Assembly: GCA_028023455.1 (NCBI GenBank)
Contig: JAQFVV010000031.1
Coordinates: 10,530,093-10,594,092 of the forward strand
Source: Epiperipatus broadwayi
Taxonomy: Eukaryota; Onychophora; Udeonychophora; Euonychophora; Peripatidae
Length of the DNA stretch: 64,000 nt
Reading direction: 5' to 3'
In this document: positions 1 to 11,081 of the stretch, piece by piece
How the letters are laid out: the number at the start of each line of letters is the position of its first letter
How positions within the stretch are numbered: position 1 is the stretch's first letter
The notes under the pieces: model-generated
The model's input: the letters and a program-made list of their open reading frames with translations, nothing else
Database searches by the model: none
What the model was told of the DNA's origin: nothing
Position numbers and translations under genes: made by a program

Positions 1-1204
1 CTGTCACTGTAATAATAATGGAATACAATTATTTATCAAAATAGTTAAACATTCATAGAAAAGCAATTCAAGAAAATCATGATCAAAGAAAACAAAAATA
101 AAGTTTGCATAATCGTAATCACAGTAAATTTAAGATGTACATTAAAATAAAAAGTTAGAAGAATCCTTCAGTTGTCACTTATATTTTCCAGTTCAACTTT
201 CACGTTATAATTTGTTTGTTAAGATATTTTTTTTTCATTCTGACCTTTTTCTCCGCTTTGATGTAGTTTACTATTGATAGTTTTTATGATAATCCAAGTT
301 TTAATCATCAGACATTGGTGTAATTCTTTCTTGTCTAATAATACTTAAATCAAAATTTATTGACACTTCTATTGTATAATAATCTGAAAAATTGGAATTT
401 TGTTGCTGGTATGTAGATGTCTAGGGAGGCGTATCCTTAACATGTGATCCAAAAGATTGTTTTAAACAAGTATTAATTTAAGTTCACTTAAAATGTGGAA
501 GTATGTCTTTAGTATATTTAAAAGCATTGAACTGCATAAAACATTCACGTGAATTTACTGTGCAGTAGTCATTAGCTCTTTTTTTTTTTTCTAAAACATT
601 CACTTTCTATTATCAACTACAATACTCCAACATTGTTAGCTACAAGCAATTTTTCCTTTTATAATTTGCAGAACAGTTCGTGAAAAACAACTAGAAATTA
701 TTTTTCTGTTTAAATATAATGTTATGCATAGCTAAGTAATCTTACTTTTAAAACCAAACCCTATTAATCATATAAGCTATATAAATAATATTAAAGAAAA
801 AAACAAGTTATGTTAATAATTATTTGTCTATTCTCACTAATACTTATAATAAATTTACAAATAAATTTAGTTTTTTTTTGAAATATATAAAAATATACAA
901 ATTTAAAAGTTTAAGAGATAATTCAATATAGTACAACTTTATGTATACCAATTTTTAAATATATCGTTCTACTGATTATGTTAAATTATTAAATTTATTC
1001 AGCATCTACTGAAATGATCTCAATATATTCATATTAGATATATTTACAGCCTAAGATGATTTGTAAACATGGTCAGACAAAAGATACATCCAAATGCTGA
1101 ATCTAAATAATGGGTCAAGTCCCACAGCTGTAATGCCTAATTTCTATGCTGATAAAATGGACTCCACTTTTTCCTGCATGCCCAAGTTGTTATATCAGAA
1201 TCTG
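1..1204. other. AT-rich non-coding stretch
   Basis: No open frame, RNA gene or repeat boundary can be supported here. The sequence is poly-A/T-rich with short homopolymer runs. Confidence 0.5.
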
Positions 1205-1437
1205 ATCTAACCAATATTAACTGCCAAGACTAAAATTCAATTTATGGTAGATGCTAACAGTGCCTAATTAAATTTGTGAACTGTTAAACTTAATTAAGAT
1301 TGTTAACATATATAAGAAGAAAATGTAACCAATATAATAATTTTTTTACATTTATAGATGTTAACAGTGTTTAATTACATTTATGAATGTGTTCTAAACT
1401 TAATTAGGTGTTGCTAATATTTGCTATGAGTAGTATT
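1205..1437. repeat. Two-copy degenerate tandem repeat, unit about 107-117 bp
   Basis: Each unit begins with TAACCAATAT, then has a GATG(C/T)TAACAGTG block (near 1250 and 1357), then TTAATTA(A/C)ATTT and an AAACTTAATTA block. Both units share the blocks in the same order with substitutions and small indels. This looks like an old local duplication; no coding is seen. Confidence 0.6.
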
Positions 1438-2079
1438 TTAGTTTTGCAGTTAGCATTGACTAGTTCATTTTTCCACATAACTTAATTCACATGTAGGAGC
1501 AAAGCCCATTTTCATCAACATGTAAAACAGGCATTACTGCTGCAAGGCTTTGCATGTTATTTAGATGTGGTGTTTAGAAAGGTCTTCACTAAAATTATGT
1601 TTATATATGTTATTTAAATATAAATTACTTTATTTTTTTAGTTTATTGTTCACTATTTTTAATTTCTTGTTTTTTTAACTTATATGTTCTTTACAATTCA
1701 ATCTGCTTAAACTGATGTTACAACTCTGCATAAATTACTTGTAAATGAATATGAAGAAATGTTAGCTCCAATTATCTTGCAGAATATATTTTTTGCAGCT
1801 GTTATATTGTAAAAAATTGTCAAATCACTATGTGGAATACATGCATTTTAGAAATAGCTTTTTCTTCAGCTGCTTGCACCCCCATCATTAATCCTATCAG
1901 TTAATAACTATGCTCAAGTTGGTTCTGAAAAGTATTGTAAAATAACAACCTTTTATGTGGAAGTTATTGCATTATTCTGTCATATTATGAACTGAATTAA
2001 AATCTAAGTACACTCTAAAAAAAGTCTCAAGTATGTTCCTATTTTATCCAGATACTTATATCATAGCTTGAAAAAGAAC

Positions 2080-2214
2080 AAATTTAAAAAAAAGTTGTCA
2101 AGCGTTGTTAGCCGAGAGGTCATCGCAGCCGCCTTGTAAGCAAATAGACGGTTGTGAGTTCGCGTCCCGGCCGATGCTATGACATATGAAAAAAAAAAAA
2201 ATTTAAAAAAAGTT
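2080..2214 (+). mobile_element. tRNA-derived SINE, copy 1 (body 2096-2188 plus A-tail)
   Basis: The body starts TGTCAAGCG, contains an A-box-like GCCGAGAGGTC and a B-box-like GAGTTCGCGTCCC, and ends GATGCTATGACATATG followed by about 13 A. An imperfect duplication of about 16 bp of the T/A-rich target lies at 2080-2095 and 2199-2214 (one extra A on the left). The internal Pol III promoter, A-tail and TSD are the hallmarks of a SINE mobilised by a LINE. The loop in the anticodon position reads CTTGTAA. It belongs to the same family as the copies at 18.4, 41.0, 52.8 and 53.4 kb. It is not a functional tRNA because the stem and variable regions are altered. Confidence 0.85.
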
Positions 2215-2583
2215 TCATTATCTAAGAATTTTTTTTAGCCTAAAAAGCTATGACAACTTTAGTCTTGACAAATACTTATAGACAGTTTCAGAGGATTATT
2301 TAAGCATGTTATTTTTTCCATATTAAAATACTTTTCAATGCAAACAGTTTACGTAAAATTAGTCAGTTAATTAATAATGGTAAACTCAGAAAAAATATTA
2401 CTCTTGCTGTTGGCAAAAAATATATAGAATTTTTTTTTTATCTTTAGTACAATTAATAATATTATTACATGATTTACTCTTAGAAATATGTATATTAAAC
2501 CATAAATTGCAAATAGTTAATTAGTTTACAAATATAATCACATGACAACTTCCAAATCTTAATAAACCAATAGAATCCTCAAT

Positions 2584-2645
2584 TTGTTGTCAAGGCAACA
2601 TCCATGGAATCTATCTTTTATCTATAAAAGTTGCCTTGATAACAG
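2584..2645. repeat. Small inverted repeat with GTTGCCTTGA arms
   Basis: TTGTTGTCAAGGCAAC (2584-2599) is inverted as GTTGCCTTGATAACAG (2630-2645), with a loop of about 30 bp. The arm matches the GTTGCCTTGACAACAG start of the repeats at 3.1 and 4.5 kb, so this is probably a fragment or end of the same element. Confidence 0.6.
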
Positions 2646-3097
2646 ATTGTGAATATTCTTTTGGTTTGTTGATCTTATGCTATTATTTTGTCAATGCATA
2701 ATTTTAGGTAGGAATCGTTATTAACAATAGTATATCAAATATATAGTTAATACACACATGTCATGCCATCTAGTATTGTGGAACACAATTTTGCATCAAT
2801 AAAAAAACTGAAATGTTCTTTCCATCTACAAGTCTAAAATTATTAATAGACTATAACTAAGACACTATAACAATATGAATAAATACTTAAATAAAGTGAG
2901 AATATTAAATAGCAAAGCAGGCAAATATTCTATTTTCAATTTGTAACGTATTGTTAGATATTAATGCTTTTAATAGGCTAATAAATATTCCTCACTTAAA
3001 TAGATAATGAACATGCCAATTCAAAATTCTAAACAGGCACTTTTTATTAACAAATAATACTACAACCTATGTTTAAAGTTCACCTGCTATGCCACCT

Positions 3098-3192
3098 TTA
3101 CTGTTAAAAGAAGGTTGCCTTGACAACAGTTTGAAATTGGTGATTGTTATTGATATTGGGATTGTCGAAATGTTGACTGGTTTTTAATAATA
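3098..3192 (+). repeat. Dispersed 90-bp repeat ending in (TA)n, copy 1
   Basis: The block begins AGGTTGCCTTGACAACAG and includes GGGATTGTC and GTTGACTGGTTT before a TA run. It is nearly identical to 4490-4580. Both copies run into TA microsatellite, which may be the native 3' tail of the element. Confidence 0.75.
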
Positions 3193-3199
3193 TATATAT

Positions 3200-4488
3200 A
3201 TATTTAATATTTTTATCTATCATCTAAAATTAACTGTACACTATAACTGTGGGACTATAACAACAGAAATATCTTACTTTTCAGGTAAAATACATATTTT
3301 TAAAAATGTTTTCTATTTATCTTAAGAACTATTTTGATTTCATATTCTTGATCACTAAATGGCTTTTTTTTAAATGTTGACTTGAAGTACTGACAACCAG
3401 GAATTAAGAAATGGCATTGATGAATAAGTGGACAAAAGGATTACTTATGTTTTTTTTTTTTTATGAAATGCTTATTTCCTTATAATTAAGTTTCAGTTAG
3501 AGTGACATTCAGTAAATTCTAGACAATTTCATCGACGTCATTCATTCAAACATCGTAAATAGTAATTTAAAGTGAGAATTCTACTCTCACACTTTCCTCA
3601 ACAGTACTTCAGATTTGCTCATATAAAAGAATTTGAGTCATAGGAATAAGAGGATTCCTTTTATTCCTGCATAAATACTATATCTTGTGTTGTAGAGGGA
3701 AGTATTCATTTATTATTTAACACTCTCAAAAGACGCATGCACAATTAGCTTGAAAGGCTGATCTTTGAATGAGTCTTTTTATGAAAAAGATCATAATCCT
3801 TTTTTCCCACCTTCATTTCTCATAGATGTTTTTTTATATGGAAAGAGAAAAAATTATAAGCACTTATTCAATTTGAAAAGCTTTTAGACCAGAGTTGGTC
3901 ACTTTAAAAAATATTATCCTATGAACAATGGATGCATCAAACAATAAAAGTTTTTTTATTTTGTAAAATTTTTAGGATGCAATTAGTTTTAGTAAAAATA
4001 CTATCATATCTTATTAGTAAAAAAAACTTTCTTTCAATAGTGACATATAATTTTATATCTTTGGGACCTTTGTTCTTTTCTAGTGCTTAACATTTCTCAT
4101 TTTTTATTTTATCATTAATTCTCTTTTGGATCATTTGGCAGATTTCTTACATATACATTTTTTTTTTAAATGCGTCCCTTTAAAATTATGTTTCTAGTTT
4201 TTCTTTACTATCATGTATCTGGAATAAATTTCTTATTAAAGATTTGTTTTTGCTTGTATATTGCTGTTTGTTTTTATTTTATTGATTTTAACCAACCTCA
4301 AGATATATTTGAATTTCGTTAATATTTTAAAATTATTTTTTAGATGATTAAATTAAAAGGAGTGTTTTTGACATTTAGGGCTATAAATTGTCAATACTAT
4401 GTTTCTGAATATCTTTTGTCATTTTAATTTCACCTTAAGAGATATACTGTCTTTTATTATTTGATTATTATTCTATATATGTATATAT
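3200..4488. other. AT-rich non-coding stretch
   Basis: No supported gene, RNA or repeat boundary is seen. It contains poly-T and poly-A runs only. Confidence 0.45.
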
Positions 4489-4489
4489 A

Positions 4490-4598
4490 TTGCTAAAAGG
4501 AGGTTGCCTTGACAACAGTTTGAAATTCTTGATTGTTATCTATATTGGGATTGTCTAAGTGTTGACTGGTTTCTAATGGTTATATATATATATATATA
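4490..4598 (+). repeat. Dispersed 90-bp repeat ending in (TA)n, copy 2
   Basis: It matches 3098-3192 through GTTGCCTTGACAACAG, ATTGGGATTGTC and GTTGACTGGTTT, and again ends in (TA)n. Differences are a few substitutions. Confidence 0.75.
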
Positions 4599-4619
4599 AC
4601 ATGTGAAAATTTTACCAAA

Positions 4620-5005
4620 TCTATTTAATATATAGGGTATATGAGCACAAACTTTCACACCACCCACCACTCTCCACACCATCTATAATACTGATACACT
4701 TGATCACATATATGTTGAAAAGATAAATAATCACCAATATACGTATTTCATGCTAAACCAGCAATCATCAGTTGATCCAGATTACCATCTCTACACATAT
4801 ATGCTATAAGTGCTCAGATATATATTAAGATAGCCAAACATCATACTTTAATGGACAGGCTTCAATCCACCCCACACTCCAACTCTTCAACCATCCATCC
4901 AATTGAAAATCTGATGATGGAATGCTCAAAGGCCACCCTGAGGCCAAGATTCTTGTCACACCCATGTTGACCTAAAGTCAATCTAACCCCTCATGTACAG
5001 GACAT
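4620..5005. repeat. 0.4-kb dispersed repeat (family DR1), copy 1
   Basis: It shares ordered blocks with copies at 24.9, 28.7, 29.0 (inverted) and 44.9 kb. The blocks are ACTGATACAC, GATCACATATATG, CACACATATAT, TATTAAGATAGCC, CCAACTCTT, then GAAAATCTGATGATGGAATG and a CCCATGTTGAC block. The shared order and length show an interspersed element. No coding capacity is seen. Some copies contain a GGATTTGA-type sequence that could be a relic of an inverted tRNA B-box, so a SINE origin is possible. Confidence 0.75.
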
Positions 5006-5150
5006 AATCCATTCAATACAAATACAAGGGATGGGCAGACATCTACAATTGAACTGCCCTCTAGCTGTCAAGTTTGATAACTTTTTTTAAAAATAGATTT
5101 AGTAAAATTTTCACGTTATATTTATTCATTAATATATATATATATTAGCT

Positions 5151-5333
5151 TCAAATACATATAATATGATTGTTAAAATCCCATTCCATTCTGTAGTTGA
5201 GACATCTTATATTTACTTCCTCTATGAATTTTTCATGTAAACAGAAATCATATGGTATCGTTGCATCCTTCTCAAATTCTATAAGTCTATATCCTATCTC
5301 CTTTTTTCTTCTACATCTATTTTTATCTTCCAC
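5151..5333 (-). pseudogene. Possible relic of an RTE-type endonuclease
   Basis: A 60-codon frame contains an IGYRLIEFEKDA segment. This resembles the ERGHRLVEFAEKE region of the APE endonuclease in the RTE element at 25-28 kb. The similarity is short and the rest does not align clearly by eye. It is either a small decayed fragment of a LINE endonuclease or a chance frame. Confidence 0.25.
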
Positions 5334-5339
5334 AATTTC

Positions 5340-6430
5340 AAGAGTATTCTGACCATAAATACATATGTCTTTTACTTATTTATCACAATAGGAACTGATT
5401 GGGGGAAAAACTTGCACTAATTGCATTTGATATATTTTATTAAATTTTAATACTTTATACATCATCACTTCAATAATAACATCACATTTTCTTATATAGT
5501 GTCCATACCCCTGATAAGAAAAATATGATTTAAAAACATCTATTAAAATTTGAAATGATAGCAGTTTAAATAACTGTGAGGAAATTCAGGCATGCCAACC
5601 TAATGGAAGCCCATTATTTTATTTATTTCTTCTCTCTCTAACAATATTTTTAAAAAGTCAATTGATCATAGAATAGAAAGTAATAAACAAATACCAAAAC
5701 ATTTGTTAAAATTTTCTCAAACTATTATTGGATAACTATCAGAAAAAGTATCTAATGAAAAGACATTAATTCAACACAATTTCATGGTTACTTAAAACCC
5801 CATTATTCCTAGGACACTTTACCTTTATGAAGGGTGAATGAGATTTTCTCAAATCATTGACAGCCTATTTCTGCAGAGATAATATCTGTTTGTGGTGGGC
5901 TCTTTTTTTAAAAAATATTAAACAGAATAATACGACGGCAGAACAAAATAATTTTTCAATATAGAGAACCTACGTGATATGTTCCTCAACATTTCTTTTA
6001 ATTCATCTTTTAACTGATTTTCGTTTTATATATATATATAATGAACAATTATTTAAGCACATATAAGCATTATCGTTAATGTTTATATTCATCTAAATTA
6101 TATTCCCATATAAATTCTTCAGCCAAGGAAAAGAAATAGATTATTTTTTCTATTGCTTGCAGTTAAATGATAATGTTCAAAACATTGCAACTAACTGGCT
6201 AATATTTTGATTTCATTCTGAATTTCCACCAATAGTAGCAAAGATAATAAATATCAAAGCTTTAAGAATAGTTTGTTCTCTTTATTCTAATTTCTTCCCA
6301 AACATACAGACTACTATTTATTTATAACGTGAGGGAAACAGGCTTGCAGGTACTAAGCTGGTTATTAACAAATTAGGCCCCTAAATGTTCTCAAAATTCT
6401 CTATATGGGTGCTTATTTTTTGATGCTTAC
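5340..6430. other. AT-rich non-coding stretch
   Basis: No supported coding region is seen. It may include the decayed 5' portion of the LINE whose endonuclease motif starts near 6443, but no motif is visible. Confidence 0.4.
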
Positions 6431-6442
6431 TACTTACAATAG

Positions 6443-7770
6443 AATGTTTATATAACTTCAGGTCCCACAATAATTACCAGGTTAATTACACTATTAAACT
6501 CTTATTTTGCTTCCTCCCTTTTTCCAATAATATTACTAGGTGACTTTAACATGTCATATTGAAAATTTATTTTAAAAAATGGATTCATATGCTTTCATTC
6601 CCACTAACGATTGGGAAGTAATTTCTTTCAGTAAATTCATTCTCATTCAATAATGATAGACTTAATGCAGCTTTAAGTATAACACTACACATAAACCATC
6701 AATTTCAAAAATTAATAAAATCAGGTCAAACCTTTAGAGTACTACTGCCAACAAAACTATGGAATACCGTTTCTCCAAGATCTACTATATATATATTTAG
6801 TAAAAATAAATATTTTAAAAATAGATACCGTTACTCCAAGATCTACTATATATATATTTAGTAAAAATAAATATTTTAAAAATAGATCCAATACAAGCAT
6901 GGATAGTATTTCTAAATATCATTTTGCATACAATTGTTCACATCACCAAAAACACAACACCACCAACAGGAATGGTAAAACTTATAAACACAATATACCA
7001 AAAAAGTACCCAACACTCATCTCCAGAATAAAATTCAAACACATTATTAACACTTAAAAAATGTAGACTAGGAGAATTCCTAAAAGAATATATAAGGACT
7101 AAAAAAAAAGAAAGCTTTTTTCTCAATAATACATGTGCCTGAACAAGAAATTATACAAGATGGGAATTGGGTAAACTATCAAATAATAGGATTCCAATGG
7201 CAATAGAAATTTAATCACAAACTGTACCTGATCAATACATGTTGGAACCTTTGTATGATATTTTTAAGGAAAGACTTCAAAAAGAAAACCTCAGAAAACT
7301 ATCAAAAACATATTTGGGTAAACCAGAGAAGGATATATTAATAGCAAATATGGCCAATTACTTATCAGAATCCATATATATGAAGTTCAAGATTTACATC
7401 CAATATTGCTTATGCCTTTTCAAAAAAAGAAAAAATGTCAAAGCTAAATAACATTAGATGGATATCTATGAACTTATGAGACATTTAAATAATTGAATCA
7501 GTATTAAAGGATAAAATAAAACCATATATCATGTCAACAATTTTAAATATACAATTTGTAAACAAGGGATCCTCTACAAACTAAGCAGCTTTCCTACTTA
7601 TAACAATCATAGATTCAGTTAGAAAGAGGGGGAAATGCAGTCCAATAATGGTCTGACTAGACATTCAGGCAGTTTGTGATATAATACCAATTGAAAATCT
7701 TTTAAATACCCTGCAAGAAACCAATATACCAAAAATATCTTTATGTACTGATGAATCTAATATTAAACAG
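6443..7770 (+). pseudogene. Decayed LINE (APE endonuclease and RT 5' half), interrupted by the Gypsy insertion
   Basis: In one frame a stretch beginning NVYITSGP leads into ILLGDFNMS, with GDFN at 6539-6550. This is the signature of the AP-endonuclease domain of non-LTR retrotransposons. Further on, a 70-codon open frame (7239-7451) and the segment DIQAVCD (7660-7680) resemble the linker and catalytic motif A (normally xDIxxAFD) of a LINE reverse transcriptase, followed by LLNTLQETNIPK. Several stops and frameshifts break the sequence, so it is dead. The RT continues at 12962 beyond the LTR element. The domain pair (APE plus RT) is established for many LINE clades; I do not assign the clade. 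Confidence 0.7.
6764..6889. repeat. 61-bp tandem duplication
   Basis: The unit ATACCGTT.CTCCAAGATC followed by CTACTATATATA and TAAAAATAAATATTTT occurs at 6764-6824 and again from 6825. The copies differ by one base in the first 20. The very low divergence indicates a recent replication slip, inside the decayed LINE. Confidence 0.9.
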
Positions 7771-8384
7771 TGCTGTGTCCTGGCTTTCGCCTATGGATCA
7801 GCAATGATAAATTTAGTTTAGTAAACAGACAAGGTATTGAATATAATGATTTAATATACAATAAATAGGTTAATATACATAAATAGCTAACACATATATA
7901 TATAATATAAAGAACAGTTGGGGATCTTAATATCCTAATGCTCTCCGCGTACCAAAGTTAAAAGTTTATAAATAAGTTCACTCTACCTGCGACAGGCATA
8001 AATTACTTAATCACGAAAAGTCCAGTTGGGCATTATAAAATAATAAAAGATCAGTACGATCTGTTCACAGTCCTAGTTGGCTGGATTACCTTCAGGTGCC
8101 GAGTACCTGGGATATTATCTCCTTGAACATGCACACGCCAGCACTGTAGCAGGAAAAAGACTTCGAGAGTCTTTTGACTTTTGTTTTTATACCTGTCGCA
8201 TGTCAGTCTCGTTTGATTTCTTTATATTTCTGGAGTAATTGGTGACCCATATCTGTCAGATGTTAGATCCAGGTTCTACTGATTTATTACATGCTATATA
8301 CACTAGTTACGAAATTAGCTTGACAATCTGCAATCATTGTCAATTATTATTATTCTATTTTGTTATTATTCTATATATATAACA
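7771..8384 (-). repeat. 3' LTR of the Gypsy element
   Basis: It is 614 bp and matches the 5' LTR with about 21 substitutions plus a 17-bp extra segment near 7820. In the sense strand it begins TGTTATATATATAG and ends CA. About 13 of the 21 substitutions fall at CpG/TpG/CpA positions. Confidence 0.95.
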
Positions 8385-8398
8385 CTCCTCCCCTTACT
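8385..8398 (-). promoter_or_regulatory. Polypurine tract of the Gypsy element
   Basis: On the minus strand the sequence immediately before the 3' LTR is AAGGGGAGGAG. That is the expected position and composition of the plus-strand priming PPT. Confidence 0.75.
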
Positions 8399-8420
8399 CC
8401 AGAAATGGCTTCTCTTTTAT

Positions 8421-8862
8421 TTAGACATAGTCTCTTAATTTAAATGGCTTTTGTGTTTTCCTTTTTGGTCTGCATATATCCGTTGTTCCTTCATCTGGCT
8501 TTGGCCTAGGAATCACATCTGTTTCATTAATGTCAGGTGTGGTCTCTTCTTTTGTTTCTATTTGTTGCTCTATATCCAATTTCTCTTGGTCCTGTAAATC
8601 TGCTTCATTTGGTATACGTGTCAACATTTGCAGTTCTTCTACAACGCGATGTCTGAGATGGTTTATATGTCTTCTATATGTTGTGCCATCTTGTAACTGG
8701 ATGATTACTATGTGCTGTGATAACAGTTTTGTAATTATCCCTTCAACCCATTTTTTCGTAGCATATCTCGGACCCAAACTCTATCTCCCTTTGCAAAAAT
8801 GTTTGTATAATTTTCATTATCCATTTTCTTGGTGGGATTTGGAAGCAGTAATGATAATTTAA
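8421..8862 (-). pseudogene. Integrase C-terminal region (GPY/F-like) of the Gypsy element
   Basis: An open frame of 118 codons (8421-8777) carries GTTYRRHINHLRHR, typical of the tail of the integrase C-terminal domain where strand-swapped beta strands contact DNA and RNA. A K/E/P-rich tail ending RPKRKTQKPFKLRDYV follows and stops just before the PPT. The preceding part (8778-8862) is in another frame, so one or more frameshifts separate this segment from the catalytic core. Confidence 0.75.
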
Positions 8863-8880
8863 TGCGCAATTTCCTGCCCC

Positions 8881-9617
8881 TTAGTAATTCTGCTGGTGAC
8901 TTCCTGTAACTGTTGATGGTGTTGAATGTTGGTGTAGCATTGCATCATTGATAGCACTCTGAAGATCTTGGTTATCTAATTTTCTTAAGACTTTCTTTAT
9001 ATTCTGTACTGCCTTTTCCGCTAGTCCATTCGACTCTGGGTGGTAAGATGGTGTCCGTATGTGTTTGATACCATTTTTCCGGAAATATTCTTCAGTTTCT
9101 GTAGCTGTAAATGCTGTTCCATTGTCAGACACAATTGTTTCTGGCAGTCTGTGGCAAGCAAATACTGCACTTAGTATCTTAACAGTTTCATTGGCACTAA
9201 TGTCTTTTACGATTCTACACTCTGTCCATTTTGAATATGCATCAATAATCACCAATAGTATCTTCCCATTTATTGGACCAGCATGGTCTATGTGAAGTCT
9301 TTGCCAAGCTGTTGTTGCCTTTGGCCATGAGTTGTACTCTTTGGTTGGCATATTCATCTGTCTCTGACATGGTGCACATTTTTTAATATTTTGCTCGATG
9401 TCTCTTGATATTTTTGGCCACCATATGTAGCTATGAGCCAGTGCTTTTGCCTGTACCAGTCCTGGGTGCCCTTCATGCAGTAAATTTAAAACTTGTTGTC
9501 TGCCCTCCATAGGAATTACAAACCTGATTACCCATTAGCACACAGTCTTTACAAGTTGATAATTTATTTCTATTTGCCCCAAAACTCAGATCAACATATT
9601 CAGGCCTCGAATCTGGC
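8881..9617 (-). pseudogene. Integrase catalytic region of the Gypsy element
   Basis: The main frame is 9510-8881 (209 codons). It starts within the HHCC zinc-binding domain (LLHEGHPG then KKCAPCQRQ). The DDE core follows: HIDHAGP (first Asp), IVSDNGTAFT (second Asp) and PESNGLAEKAVQ (Glu). All catalytic residues are present. The frame ends in ST VTGSHQQ, where Gypsy integrases normally continue, so a frameshift near 8900-8940 cuts it off. Coding similarity continues in another frame toward 9617. In a working element the enzyme joins cDNA to the target. Confidence 0.85.
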
Positions 9618-9619
9618 CA

Positions 9620-10146
9620 TCAATTTTTAATCCATTGCTTTAATATCTGGTAGCCCTGATCAGCATTTGTCCAATTTGCTATCCTTTTACTATTTAATAT
9701 GTCCGAGTTTAATGCATCTATATAATTTATTTCAACTTCTGAACTAATTTTCTCTTGTTTATCTGGAATTCGTGACAGCACATCTGCATGTGCTATTTCT
9801 TTGCCTTTTTGATATTGGAGTATATAATCATATCCTGCCAAAATATTTCTCCAGTGCATTATGTGTGGGCTTAAATGTTCAGGTGCCAGTCTATCATGGC
9901 CTAGAATTCCAAGTAGTGGTTTGTGGTCAGTGATTATTGTAAAGTTTCTGCCAAACAGGAATTGATGATATTTTTTAAGGCCAAAAATAATAGCCAGTGC
10001 CTCTTTGTCTAATTGGCTGTAGTTCCTTTCTGCTTTTGAAAGAGTCCTTGATGCATATGCAATGAGGCACTCTCCTTTGTAGCATGGATGAGATAGTACT
10101 GCTCCTACTGCCCATTCAGATGCATCAGTGGTTAAATGTACTTCTA
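9620..10146 (-). pseudogene. RNase H domain and connection region of the Gypsy polyprotein
   Basis: A continuous frame from about 10146 to 9620 begins EVHLTTDASEWAVGAVLSH (first catalytic Asp in TDAS). It continues through YASRTLSKAERNYSQLDKEA (Glu) and IITDHKPLLG (Asp), then DRLAPEHLSPHIMHWR and YQKGKEIAHADVLSR. This order is standard for Ty3/Gypsy RNase H, which degrades RNA in the RNA-DNA hybrid. It is separated from the RT frame by a stop/frameshift near 10150, probably a one-base deletion. The catalytic residues look intact. Confidence 0.85.
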
Positions 10147-10151
10147 AAGTG

Positions 10152-10963
10152 CTATCTATAATGCACTAACAGTTTATCTGATGATAGTAAAGCTTTCATT
10201 TGCTGGAAAGCCTCTTGATGCACTTTTTTCCATTTCCACTTTTGATTCTTTTTTAATAAATCATACAAGGGTTTTGCAATCTGAGCCTTGTTGTTCAAGA
10301 AAGGCTCGAAAAAGTTCATCAATCCCAAAAATGCTTGCAGCTGTTTGACATTGATTGGTGGAGAGGCATTCATCACTGCTGTTACTTTCTGAGGTGATGG
10401 TTTCTTGCCCCTGTCTGAAATCAAGTGACCTAAAAAGGTTAGTTCTTTTTCCATCCAAACAGTCTTTTGTGCGTTCTGTTTTACGCCAAATTTCTGCAAT
10501 TTCTCGCACACAGTGAGGAGTCTTTTTCGTAACTTATCTTCCGAATTTGCCGTGACGAGTATATTGTCGAAGTATGGAATGACTCCCTCTAAACCTTGTA
10601 ACAAAGCATTGATCTTTGCTTGAAAAATATTCAGCACTTTAGAAATGCCAAACGGTAGTCTGTTGCATTTATATAAGCCCATAAGGGTCGTAAGTGCTAA
10701 TTTTTCCGCTGATTTATCTGTTACACGAATCTGATGGAATGCCGAGTTTAGATCTAACTTGGCGAAATACGAAACATTTTTTAGCCCCAGCAGTATTTCC
10801 CTTACGTTTGGGACCAGGTAGGTTCCCCTATTTAAATATTTATTTATTGTAACCCAGTAATCCCCACACAACCTAACATCCCCATTCGGTTTAGTTATTA
10901 TCACTAACGGTGTAGCCCAATCAGAGCTTTCGATGGGCGTTAATACTCCTTTTTTTGACTAAA
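10152..10963 (-). pseudogene. Reverse transcriptase domain of the Gypsy element, active site altered
   Basis: The 250-codon frame (10904-10152) has DVRLCGDYWVTIN, the motif A region FAKLDLNSAFHQI, RLPFGISKVLNIFQ, and the motif C region YFDNILV, where family members have Y-x-D-D. The second catalytic Asp is thus read as Asn, which should abolish polymerisation. Later blocks are LTFLGHLISD and KQLQAFLGLMNFF. The reading frame upstream (to about 10963) continues in a different frame across an A7 run near 10950, a likely single-base slip. The RT is therefore broken twice. Confidence 0.9.
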
Positions 10964-11081
10964 GATTTAAGTTTATCTTCAACCTTCACTCTTTGCGCAA
11001 ACGGCACTTTTTGTGGTTTGCAAACTACAGGACATGCATTTTCTAATAAATCTATTTCGACTGGTTTAGTATTTATCAATC

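Noticed and set aside
2096-2188. Real tRNA gene
   Set aside because: Stems are imperfect, it has TSDs and an A-tail, and four other copies show the same non-tRNA flanks, so it is a SINE.
7239-7451. Stand-alone 70-codon host gene
   Set aside because: Position and wording fit the LINE polyprotein upstream of RT motif A, with broken frames on both sides.
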